Of a DNA stretch of 50,462 bases, positions 1 to 6,763 are shown piece after piece. The notes beneath the pieces were generated by a model. That model did not search any database, was not told the origin of the DNA, and saw only the letters and a program-made list of their open reading frames with translations. Numbering within the stretch: the stretch's first letter is position 1; each line of letters opens with the position of its first letter. The position numbers and the translations under genes are program-made. The DNA comes from a virus, in IMG/VR virus record IMGVR_UViG_3300035670_000309, positions 1 to 50,462 of that record; one strand, given 5' to 3'.

Positions 1-127
1 AATCACGTCCCCAGAAGTCAAACGGGACTGGCTGAAGGCCGCCCGTAGCACCCGGAAGAACACTTCACGGCAGACAGAGCCGGTATCTACATAGTTGAGA
101 TATTTGAAGGAAACGTTCTCATTCCCC
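1..127. repeat. Terminal overlap, left copy
   Basis: These 127 bases are identical to the last 127 bases of the window. The sheath gene stays in frame across the join, so the ends are two readings of one locus in a circular or circularly permuted molecule. A length of exactly 127 is a common assembler k-mer size, so this is more likely an assembly overlap than a biological terminal repeat. Confidence 0.95.
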
Positions 128-1308
128 GCCGCGTCGGTCTTGTAGGTGGTGACAACCTGCCCCATCACCACATTCGTTTCTGATGGGGAGACACCATAGA
201 CCGTAAAGCCGGAGTCGATCAGGTCAAGCTGTTCGAGGTCCGCATAGCCATCCGTGATGTTGGAGAGCGGGGTGTCATCCAGAGGGGTGTTAAAATACGG
301 AAGCGAAGCGGTGTGACCGCCGCCAAAGGCATCCAGCGGGCCGGAGGTGGCAACGATGTAGTCAGCAATCGGCGCACCGGACGTCAGACGGCGGGCACGG
401 ATGCCCATAAATTCCGCAGCCACCCAATCAGCCGGACGCAGGCAGGCCGGGCCGGTCGCCACCTTGCCGGAACCCATCGCAACCAGAACCTGAGTATTCA
501 GCGCCGACGAATAAGAAAGAGCATTCGCATAGGTCAGAGACTTGCCGATGAAGGCCACGCCATCCTGAATGCTGTTCGCAGCGTTAAACCGCTCTTCCAG
601 CAGGTCAACAACCTCGTCTTTGGAAGCATCCCAGTATTCCGGCCACGAAATACCGGTGTAACGACGGGAGCCGATGGCGTCGAGAATGCCGGTAACGGTC
701 GGATCGGTCGCGCCGCCAGTGAACTGAGTGACGGCCACGGAGAGGCCAGCCACCGAACCCGAAACGCGGATGCCCCAGTAATTGCCGACCGTGCCAACGT
801 CGGCGGCGGTGATGGCGACCGTGCCGGTAGTGTTGACGGCGGTAAACACCTTATCCACCAGCGCATTGATAGCCGCCGCGACAAGGGCGCCCGCAGCGGT
901 CGCGGTTGCGCCGGAAGGAATGCTAACGGTCGCGGTGAAGATCTTGGAATCCACCAGCGAGATAGTCAGGCTACCGGCAGCGGTGGCGGTCCCGGTAATC
1001 GCAATCGAACCAGCAGCAGCGGTAGCGCCGCCAGCAGGGGAGACACCCAGCACATCAACCTTGCTGTAGCCACCGTTCGGGCCGAGGAACGCCAGCGCCC
1101 GCTGGTAAAGCTCGCCCTGCCCCAGCAGGGATTTCAGGGCGCTCTTGCTGTACTGCTTGATGTTGTCAAGAACCACGCCAGACGTGGCGGTGGCTGACGG
1201 CCCAAGCTGGCCCACCAGCAGATCGCGGCGCTCGTCAAGAGCCTGCACGATGTTGGCAGGCAGCAACTGAATAGTAACGCGAGGATTCGCGACGACAGAC
1301 CCGGCCAT
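1..1308 (-). CDS. Tail sheath protein, DUF3383 type (N-terminal part)
   Basis: This is the first 436 codons of a 523-residue protein whose last 87 codons lie at 50335-50072. The frame is kept across the circular join. The start is the ATG at 1308 (MAGSVVANPRVT). The protein has alanine/threonine/glycine-rich beta-strand stretches in its first half and an ordered C-terminal part, and it lies directly upstream of the tube gene. DUF3383 proteins form the contractile sheath of many myoviruses. The family assignment rests on overall resemblance and on position in the tail operon. The gene looks truncated only because the window is cut here. Confidence 0.85.
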   Translation of the reverse strand, partial: MAGSVVANPRVTIQLLPANIVQALDERRDLLVGQLGPSATATSGVVLDNIKQYSKSALKSLLGQGELYQRALAFLGPNGGYSKVDVLGVSPAGGATAAAGSIAITGTATAAGSLTISLVDSKIFTATVSIPSGATATAAGALVAAAINALVDKVFTAVNTTGTVAITAADVGTVGNYWGIRVSGSVAGLSVAVTQFTGGATDPTVTGILDAIGSRRYTGISWPEYWDASKDEVVDLLEERFNAANSIQDGVAFIGKSLTYANALSYSSALNTQVLVAMGSGKVATGPACLRPADWVAAEFMGIRARRLTSGAPIADYIVATSGPLDAFGGGHTASLPYFNTPLDDTPLSNITDGYADLEQLDLIDSGFTVYGVSPSETNVVMGQVVTTYKTDAAGNENVSFKYLNYVDTGSVCREVFFRVLRAAFSQSRLTSGDVI

Positions 1309-1313
1309 GTGGG

Positions 1314-1502
1314 TTAGCCCTCCTTAGCCTTGGTGGCCTCTTTGGCCGGTTGCACGATTTCAACGCAGCCATCAAGGGCCGCATCTTTCAGCCGACGACG
1401 CCAAAAAGCCTCGGTCGGAATACCGTTTTTGTCCTGAATTTCAGCCGTTGCGCCGGGTTCTACCCCACCAATCGGCACGTCCGCACAGTTTTTAATCAGC
1501 AT
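1314..1502 (-). CDS. Small protein in tail operon
   Basis: A 62-residue protein between the tail completion-like gene and the sheath gene, only 5 bases before the sheath start. It begins MLIKNCADVP and has a central W-R-R-R-L segment and a lysine-rich tail (ATKAKEG). No family was recognised. The fixed place in the head-to-tail transition operon suggests a minor structural or assembly role, but nothing in the sequence shows which. No signal peptide or membrane segment is visible. Confidence 0.6.
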   Translation of the reverse strand: MLIKNCADVPIGGVEPGATAEIQDKNGIPTEAFWRRRLKDAALDGCVEIVQPAKEATKAKEG

Positions 1503-1555
1503 GATTTACCTCTTGCAAGATGGTGCGCCGATTATTGCACACAACGGCGGCGTTG

Positions 1556-2644
1556 TTAAGGCTCAGCATCCTGAGGGAGCTGGATGTCAAGCGAGAATCT
1601 CTCAGGCTCAAGCCCGAACGGAACCAGATCAAAATCAAGATTATGAGCGGCAACGTTTTCTTGCGGAATAAACCCTGAAGTCCAATCCTCATGGCGGCCT
1701 AGCTGGAACTCATAAATATGCGAATAAAACGACGAGTTATAGGAGCCGGAACCGTGCCCGACCATCGTAGCCTCAAAGCCGCCGCTGGCCTTGAACGCAC
1801 CGAAAAGTGAGGCCTGCATGGCATTATAAAGTGATCCGTAGGCCAGTTCCTGCGCCCGGTAGCCGGTTAGATCGTTCTGCGTCGGGATGAACACGACAAC
1901 CGAGAACGTATCAATCATCGTCAAACGCTTGGCGGTGCCTATCGCGGTCGCTGATTTCAGGTCGCTATCAGTGCGCCGGTCTTTGCTGGTTGACGTGTCC
2001 GTCATGATCACGAATGCGGCGGAAACGTTGGCCTTCTGGAACGTGCCATAAGCCGCTTCAGCCCGTCGGATGTCGGCAGCCCCGGCAATGCGCAGGCCCT
2101 TGCAGACCTTCAGGGCAATTACCGGATTTGCCGGATAGGCCAGCCCCCGCGTCTGATAGGTGAACGTCCCAGCGTCAATAACCGTAACCGGGAAGATCCC
2201 TTTCAGGCCTAGCGGCCTATCTTCGATCAGGTAGCCAGTGCCAGACGGAACGCCAGCTCCGGGCGGCTTGCTAACTTCAAATGTAGTAGACGATGGAACC
2301 GATACGATCTTGAACACGCCAGACCATGGCGCGGAAAACCCGGAAATGGTCAGGTTTTGTGCATCAAGGAACAGCCGTGGTGCCGTTAGATCGTGCGGTG
2401 CCTCAGTGGCGAACCTTACTGTGCCGTCTCCATTATCAACGTAACCCGTGATTTTGTTCCGAGCTACGCCAGCAACTACTGACACAAGAGCGCCACTCGT
2501 CAGACCGTGCGCCGGAGCGTTTACGGTGACTGTGTTCCCAGCTATGGACGCTGATGCAATCGTCAGAAGCTGCGAAAGCTCGTCCGTGTATCTCGGGAGA
2601 TACGTCTGAAGCTGTGCAATGATTGCAGACGGTGTAAGGCTCAT
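1556..2644 (-). CDS. Putative tail completion/neck protein with beta-domain inserts
   Basis: A 362-residue protein. The N-terminus (MSLTPSAIIAQLQTYLPRYT) and the C-terminal half look like a tail terminator or completion protein, whose role is to cap the tail for joining to the head. Residues about 35-170 are beta-rich inserts with the patterns HGLTSG, W-S-G-V-F-K-I and STTFEV. A similar pattern occurs in the baseplate J-like protein at 42373-43719. It starts one base after the gp10-like gene ends and precedes the sheath. The role comes from gene order and is tentative. Confidence 0.6.
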   Translation of the reverse strand: MSLTPSAIIAQLQTYLPRYTDELSQLLTIASASIAGNTVTVNAPAHGLTSGALVSVVAGVARNKITGYVDNGDGTVRFATEAPHDLTAPRLFLDAQNLTISGFSAPWSGVFKIVSVPSSTTFEVSKPPGAGVPSGTGYLIEDRPLGLKGIFPVTVIDAGTFTYQTRGLAYPANPVIALKVCKGLRIAGAADIRRAEAAYGTFQKANVSAAFVIMTDTSTSKDRRTDSDLKSATAIGTAKRLTMIDTFSVVVFIPTQNDLTGYRAQELAYGSLYNAMQASLFGAFKASGGFEATMVGHGSGSYNSSFYSHIYEFQLGRHEDWTSGFIPQENVAAHNLDFDLVPFGLEPERFSLDIQLPQDAEP

Positions 2645-3106
2645 TTACGGGGTTGCCTTCTTATTAATACGCCGCTTTGTACAGTCGTAAAGGATGTTTA
2701 CAGCGTCATTGGCCTTTTCGTTTGCAGTGACAAGAAGATGCGGCCTTGGCCTCATCCGTGATGTTCCGTCTTTATTTCGCGTACCAAATTCGAGATACTT
2801 ACCGTATTCGATAGTATCTCCGAATTCCATTTCCTCAGCCCCGTTAACTACGTAAGAAACAGACGCCGCGAGATCGCCACTTTGGTCCGCTGGAGCCTGA
2901 AATTCAGCGGACGACCTGTTCGGCAATCGCTTGTAATGGATTCCTGTTTTCTCTCCGGTCTTAATAATATATCTAGTGTAATCAACGCATAGCTTGCCGA
3001 GCGTATGCAGGGCCTCTTCAATTGCTCCTTCATGGGCCTCGCGTCTCTCGCCCACGTCAAGCATGACCTTTTGCTCATCTTTATTGACAAGGACACGAAT
3101 AGTCAT
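2645..3106 (-). CDS. HK97 gp10-like neck/tail completion protein
   Basis: A 153-residue protein with the C-terminal YLEFGT...RPRPHL signature typical of HK97 gp10-like proteins, which act at the head-tail joint. The N-terminal half is helical and charged (residues about 20-50). The start ATG overlaps the stop of the head-closure gene by 4 bases, so translation is probably coupled. The place after the connector and stopper genes fits the usual order. The precise role varies between phages. Confidence 0.8.
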   Translation of the reverse strand: MTIRVLVNKDEQKVMLDVGERREAHEGAIEEALHTLGKLCVDYTRYIIKTGEKTGIHYKRLPNRSSAEFQAPADQSGDLAASVSYVVNGAEEMEFGDTIEYGKYLEFGTRNKDGTSRMRPRPHLLVTANEKANDAVNILYDCTKRRINKKATP

Positions 3107-3519
3107 GCCTGCGTTGCCTCAAAGTCGTCGGGTCCGCGCTCGGTCGTTTGCAACAGAGTAACGCCTCCCACCGCCTCGTTGATATAGTCGGACCGCAGTA
3201 GCCGGAAATAACGGCCATCGAGCGAGACCCAAGTTTCAGACGCATTGATGGGTTCAAGATCTGGATCGCGCCTGATGTAAAACAGATGTGTCGCCCCATC
3301 CTCAATGTTGATTCCCATCACGCGGGCAACGCCCTGACCAACGCCAGCGACGGTCTGCACCGCTGCCCAACGTTCAGAGATCGGGACGAAATTATAGACA
3401 GGCTCCCCTCCGCCAATAGGCGTATAGGTGTTATCGCGCCGCAAAAGGCTAATGCGCCGGTCCATCGTTCCGGCGCAAATCTTGGGGCGAGGGACGTTGA
3501 TCGTTTTGCAAGTGGTCAT
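3103..3519 (-). CDS. Head closure (stopper) protein, SPP1 gp16/HK97 gp7-like
   Basis: A 138-residue small beta-barrel protein. The region from MDRRISLLRR through ERWAAVQTV and YFRLLRSDYIN matches the Phage_H_T_join family, which plugs the portal-connector channel after DNA packaging. The start is placed at ATG 3519 (MTTCKTINVP), because it overlaps the connector stop codon as ATGA. An in-frame start 36 bases upstream would need an unnecessary overlap. It follows the connector gene, as in HK97 and SPP1. Confidence 0.8.
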   Translation of the reverse strand: MTTCKTINVPRPKICAGTMDRRISLLRRDNTYTPIGGGEPVYNFVPISERWAAVQTVAGVGQGVARVMGINIEDGATHLFYIRRDPDLEPINASETWVSLDGRYFRLLRSDYINEAVGGVTLLQTTERGPDDFEATQA

Positions 3520-4100
3520 GCAAAAGCCCTCATGATTCTTTCGCCTCCCAGCCAAGGCTTCAGGTCAAGCCCGCGTTCGTCCGCGCAATCGCCGCGATTG
3601 CCGTACATATTCAGGACCAGAGCCTTGATAGCGGTGCGGTAAACCTGCGGTACGTTCGCAACGCCAAAGCCTGCGGTAAACTCAACCTGAATTTCCCAGT
3701 CGGTGCGGCTGATCCAATCCACGTATTGAGACGACGAAAACAGCACACGGGCATAGCCGGGCCGCCGCTTGACCGTGGTATTTGTCACAGGCTGAAGCGC
3801 CGATCCGGTCCAGACGTTCACAGACTGCACAGACCGGAAAGGGCTGCGCTGAAGCTCAACGAAAGGCCAGTTTTCGCCGGTAATCCCGAGGCTGTCAAAA
3901 TGTCCCCTCGCCGTGATCGTGCGCAGGGTCCGGCCCGTGTAGTCCTCGACATGGCTCTCAGCGGTCGCCAGCAGATCGGCAATCAGCGCATCATCTGCGT
4001 TCGTGTCAATCCGTGCGTAGAGCTTGAAATCGGCAACACTCACAATGTCGCCAGCTTCAACCGTGAGGGTTTCATACCAAGAGGCCGGAACGTTTGCCAT
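3516..4100 (-). CDS. Head-tail connector (phiE125 gp8/HK97 gp6-like)
   Basis: A 194-residue protein. Residues 20-60 have the helical pattern of the gp6-like family (VADFKLYARID..DDALIADLL..AESHVEDYTGR). The middle has FVELQRSPFRSVQSV and a hydrophobic strand W-E-I-Q-V-E-F, and the C-terminus has helices (YRTAIKALVLNMYGNRG). Such proteins form the first ring under the portal. It lies downstream of the capsid genes and overlaps the stopper gene. Confidence in the family is high; the exact subfamily is less certain. Confidence 0.85.
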   Translation of the reverse strand: MANVPASWYETLTVEAGDIVSVADFKLYARIDTNADDALIADLLATAESHVEDYTGRTLRTITARGHFDSLGITGENWPFVELQRSPFRSVQSVNVWTGSALQPVTNTTVKRRPGYARVLFSSSQYVDWISRTDWEIQVEFTAGFGVANVPQVYRTAIKALVLNMYGNRGDCADERGLDLKPWLGGERIMRAFA

Positions 4101-4400
4101 TTAGAAAGCCGCCTTGAAGTCTGCGAACATCTTTTCAACGCTCTTGCGCTTGTCCAGCTTTACGCCGAAGCCAGAGGCGTAGGAGTCCAGATCGTCCTTG
4201 CCAAGCTCAGACGCAAATTCGAAGTCTGGCGCATCCTCATGCCGTTCATTAGCCTCTGAAGCGACAGATTCAGCATCGCCAATCCATCCGCAGGCCTCAA
4301 GCTGGCTCAATTCAGCATCGGAAAGGCCGTCAATGCCCCGGATATCGACAATCCGCAGCCCGTTGAACGCGAAAAGACCATTTTTCAACAGCTTTTTCAT
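4101..4400 (-). CDS. Small head-operon protein with SAP/HeH-like C-terminus
   Basis: A 99-residue acidic protein. The N-terminus (LFAFNGLRIVDIRGIDGLSDAE) is a short globular segment. The C-terminal 30 residues (DLDSYASGFGVKLDKRKS then a basic helix) resemble the short helix-extension-helix motifs seen at the ends of small capsid-region proteins. It starts one base after the connector in gene order, so it is probably virion-associated, but no function is known to me. It sits just after a UUCG-type hairpin. Confidence 0.6.
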   Translation of the reverse strand: MKKLLKNGLFAFNGLRIVDIRGIDGLSDAELSQLEACGWIGDAESVASEANERHEDAPDFEFASELGKDDLDSYASGFGVKLDKRKSVEKMFADFKAAF

Positions 4401-4420
4401 ATCTTTTCCCCATAGAAAGA

Positions 4421-4438
4421 CGGGGGCCGAAGCCCCCG
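4421..4438 (-). terminator. UUCG hairpin downstream of the Tad2-like gene
   Basis: On the minus strand a 7-bp GC stem (CGGGGGC/GCCCCCG) closes a TTCG tetraloop and is followed by TCTTTCT. It is an intrinsic terminator or attenuator of moderate strength, 7 bases after the Tad2-like stop codon. A near-identical hairpin lies at 4999-5018 on the other side of the gene. Confidence 0.6.
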
Positions 4439-4444
4439 CCCGGA

Positions 4445-4975
4445 TCAGGAAACGATCTTCCAGTCTTCGGCCAGCATATCGGTCTGAGAGGCCAGCCAGC
4501 CCACAACCATAGAGCCGTCGGCCGCCTTCATGTCGATGTGACCGCTGATGATAAATGCGTCATCTGCCCCCATGCCCATTTCGTCAGCCATGGACTTGTA
4601 CGGGGTGTTGGGGCGCAAAACTCCAGCTTTCAAATTCGACCCCGGAACAAGAAAAATGAACATCCCCTTTCCGTTCCATCCTTCGCGGGCAACGCGGAAT
4701 CCCTTTTTGATAGCTTCTAGCGCAAGCCCGAAGGTCATCCCGGTCACAGGCCGATAGGCGGCTTCAAACTGTTCGGCAGGTGACCAAGAGATATAGCCAT
4801 CGAACCCCGGATGATTGGGCTTTCCTCCATCAAGATATTCGACGAGATATCCCGCGTCCGCACCGTCTTCGTCAGCCGGAAGGGACCATCCACGCAGGTC
4901 GTTATAGGCCTGCCGGGTAATCGGATAAGCCTTCACCTGCTTGGTTCCAATGTACGTTTTCGAGCCGTCAATCAT
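4445..4975 (-). CDS. Tad2-like (DUF2829) putative anti-Thoeris protein with N-terminal extension
   Basis: A 176-residue protein in two parts. Residues about 80-176 match the DUF2829/Tad2 family: MTFGLALEAIKKGFRVAREGW, NGKGMFIFLVPGS, a ..YKSMADEMG segment, DAFIISGHIDMKAADG..VVGWLASQTDMLAEDW and a short C-terminus. Tad2 proteins of phages bind the cyclic ADP-ribose signal made by the Thoeris ThsB enzyme and so block that defence. Residues 1-78 are a second domain (GYLVEYLDGGKPNHPG, YISWSPAEQFEAAYRP) often found beside such domains in phage proteins. The gene lies in the head operon between two matching hairpins, like a moron. Family is seen in the sequence; anti-Thoeris activity here is inferred. 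Confidence 0.8.
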   Translation of the reverse strand: MIDGSKTYIGTKQVKAYPITRQAYNDLRGWSLPADEDGADAGYLVEYLDGGKPNHPGFDGYISWSPAEQFEAAYRPVTGMTFGLALEAIKKGFRVAREGWNGKGMFIFLVPGSNLKAGVLRPNTPYKSMADEMGMGADDAFIISGHIDMKAADGSMVVGWLASQTDMLAEDWKIVS

Positions 4976-4998
4976 AGGTCATACCCTTTGGATTAGGG

Positions 4999-5018
4999 GC
5001 GGGGGCCGAAACCCCCGC
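4999..5018 (-). terminator. GC hairpin upstream of the Tad2-like gene
   Basis: A 7-bp stem GCGGGGG/CCCCCGC with a 6-base loop containing TTCG, between the decoration-like gene and the Tad2-like gene. It lacks a T-run on the minus strand, so it may be an attenuator, an mRNA-stabilising hairpin or a boundary left by insertion. It is nearly the same sequence as the hairpin at 4421-4438. Confidence 0.5.
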
Positions 5019-5028
5019 AGTTAGCACA

Positions 5029-5454
5029 TTACTGCGGCAGGCACTCGGAAGAACGCGCACACAGAACTGAAATGGTAGCGCCGGAAGTCACGCCGGTAGA
5101 AACGACAGACGCACGAATGTAACGCTTGTCGCCGCAAATCACGCCCACCTTCAGGAACTCGCCGCCTGATGCGGTGGCGGCAGTAATGCCGGTAGTCACC
5201 GGGTTAGCGCCGGTAGTGACCAGCAGGTTAGCAGCCGGAACAGCCACCGCATCGGACAGGGCCGAGTTATCGCCCCACTCCAAAAGCAGCTTATAGGTCC
5301 CGTCGGTACGCGCCGGGCACCCCATGAAATAGGTGATGCCCATTTCAAACTGCGCGGTGTCGAGGATCGCGCCCGCAGTGGTGGTGTTGGTGGTGATGGC
5401 ACCCGAAGACGACAAGGCCAGGCCGAGAAGGTCAACAGTCGAAACAATAGCCAT
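5029..5454 (-). CDS. Putative capsid decoration/cement protein
   Basis: A 141-residue protein directly after the major capsid gene (12-base gap). It is rich in Ala, Thr, Gly and Ser, begins MAIVSTVDLLGLALSSSGAI and has beta-strand patterns such as YKLLLEWGDNSALSDAVAVP and FLKVGVICGDKRYIRASV. This composition and position match Bbp16-type cement proteins, which bind the outside of the expanded capsid. No diagnostic motif is visible, so a tail-fibre-like or spike role cannot be excluded. Confidence 0.65.
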   Translation of the reverse strand: MAIVSTVDLLGLALSSSGAITTNTTTAGAILDTAQFEMGITYFMGCPARTDGTYKLLLEWGDNSALSDAVAVPAANLLVTTGANPVTTGITAATASGGEFLKVGVICGDKRYIRASVVSTGVTSGATISVLCARSSECLPQ

Positions 5455-5466
5455 TGTCTGCGCTCC

Positions 5467-6756
5467 TTACGCCTTGATCTTCAGGATTTTGCCAGCCGCA
5501 TAGTCCATCACCGCGCCGCCGGTGCGCTTTGTGGTGTAGAACTTAATGTACGGCTTAGAGGTGTACATGTCGCGAATCACGCGAATGTCGAACCGATCCA
5601 CGACGGTGTAGAACCGCTGGAAGTCGGCAACGACCATCGCCAGAGCGTTGGCAGCCACGGACGGGATGTCGGACATGAACACGACGCGGGAGCCCAGCAG
5701 GATCTTCTCGCCGCCTTCAGACAGGACGCGCGGGTTCAGCAGGTATTCGCCGTTCGTCGCCTTCAACTGCATCACCTTGGTGAAGGTCGAACGCTGCATA
5801 CCGAACGTGCTGTTGTATTGGTAGTCTTCCAGCAGGGTATTGTGCAGCGCAATCACGTCATCAGCGGTGAAATCGCCGGAGGTGGAAGAGGTGACCTGCT
5901 CCACAGCATCGCGCTGATAGACGCCCGGCGAAGACCACGCCGCATAGGACAGGAAGCCGCGCGGCTTGGCCGAACCGTCACCGACGACAAACGAGGTGTT
6001 TTCGGTGCGGCCAATCTTTTCAGCCACGCGACGAACCAGCCAGCCCTCAATATCGAAACCGGCATCATCGATCAGGCGCTGAGTAACCTGCGGCTGCGCG
6101 TAGATTTCATGAACCGGGATCTTGGTCAGGCCGATGTTCGGAGTGTCGGTGGTCGGGCGTGCCGAAATTTCACCAACCCAGCCACATTCTGCCTGCTGGT
6201 CATCAAGGACCATCTCGAAAACATCGCTGGTGGTGGTCTGCACATCGGCAACCAGACGGACCGGCGAGGTTTCGAAAATGCGGGTGATCATGCGGTTCGA
6301 ACGGTCAGCAGTGACCAGATAGCCCCCGTTCGGATTGGAGCCTTCCAGAAGATCCTTCTTCTGCATTTCCAGACGGGTCGGATCAGCGCCGAAGGTGTTT
6401 TTCTGCAAGAAAGCATCGATCTGGGAGCGCACAACCTCTTCCGGCATCGCGTCGCCCTTGCGCAGGTAGCGGGCGAAGTGCTGAGAAGCGTCGCGGTCAA
6501 AGCCTTTACCGGCCACGCCAGAACGCGCAAATTCCGCTTCCAGATCTTCCATGCGCTTCTGCATGGCGTCAACGGCTGCGGCCTTCTGCTTGATTTCCTG
6601 AGTGGCGGCCAGAGCGTCGGTCGCATCCTTGGCGGCCTTGTCGATCATGTCCTTATCGATGACGTCCAGCTTAGACTTCATCTCGGTAATGCGGCCCTGA
6701 ACGGCCTCGATACCCTTAACAGCAGTCTCAAGCTGCTGCGAAATGTTGTCGGTCAT
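5467..6756 (-). CDS. Major capsid protein, HK97 fold
   Basis: A 429-residue protein. Residues 1-90 are a helical charged delta domain typical of HK97 scaffolds (QLETAVKGIEAVQGRITEMK and onward). The mature part begins near GKGFDRDASQHFARYLRKGD and has the usual N-arm, the conserved DLLEGSNPNGGYLV strand, the E-loop/P-domain region and a C-terminal DIRVIRDMYTSKPYIKFYTT segment. The delta domain is expected to be cut off by the protease encoded just upstream. Length and order are normal for the family. Confidence 0.95.
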   Translation of the reverse strand: MTDNISQQLETAVKGIEAVQGRITEMKSKLDVIDKDMIDKAAKDATDALAATQEIKQKAAAVDAMQKRMEDLEAEFARSGVAGKGFDRDASQHFARYLRKGDAMPEEVVRSQIDAFLQKNTFGADPTRLEMQKKDLLEGSNPNGGYLVTADRSNRMITRIFETSPVRLVADVQTTTSDVFEMVLDDQQAECGWVGEISARPTTDTPNIGLTKIPVHEIYAQPQVTQRLIDDAGFDIEGWLVRRVAEKIGRTENTSFVVGDGSAKPRGFLSYAAWSSPGVYQRDAVEQVTSSTSGDFTADDVIALHNTLLEDYQYNSTFGMQRSTFTKVMQLKATNGEYLLNPRVLSEGGEKILLGSRVVFMSDIPSVAANALAMVVADFQRFYTVVDRFDIRVIRDMYTSKPYIKFYTTKRTGGAVMDYAAGKILKIKA

Positions 6757-6763
6757 GTGTTCC

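Noticed and set aside
1-127. Biological direct terminal repeat
   Set aside because: The length of exactly 127 matches a common assembly k-mer, and the repeat lies mid-gene in the sheath with no sign of a packaging site.
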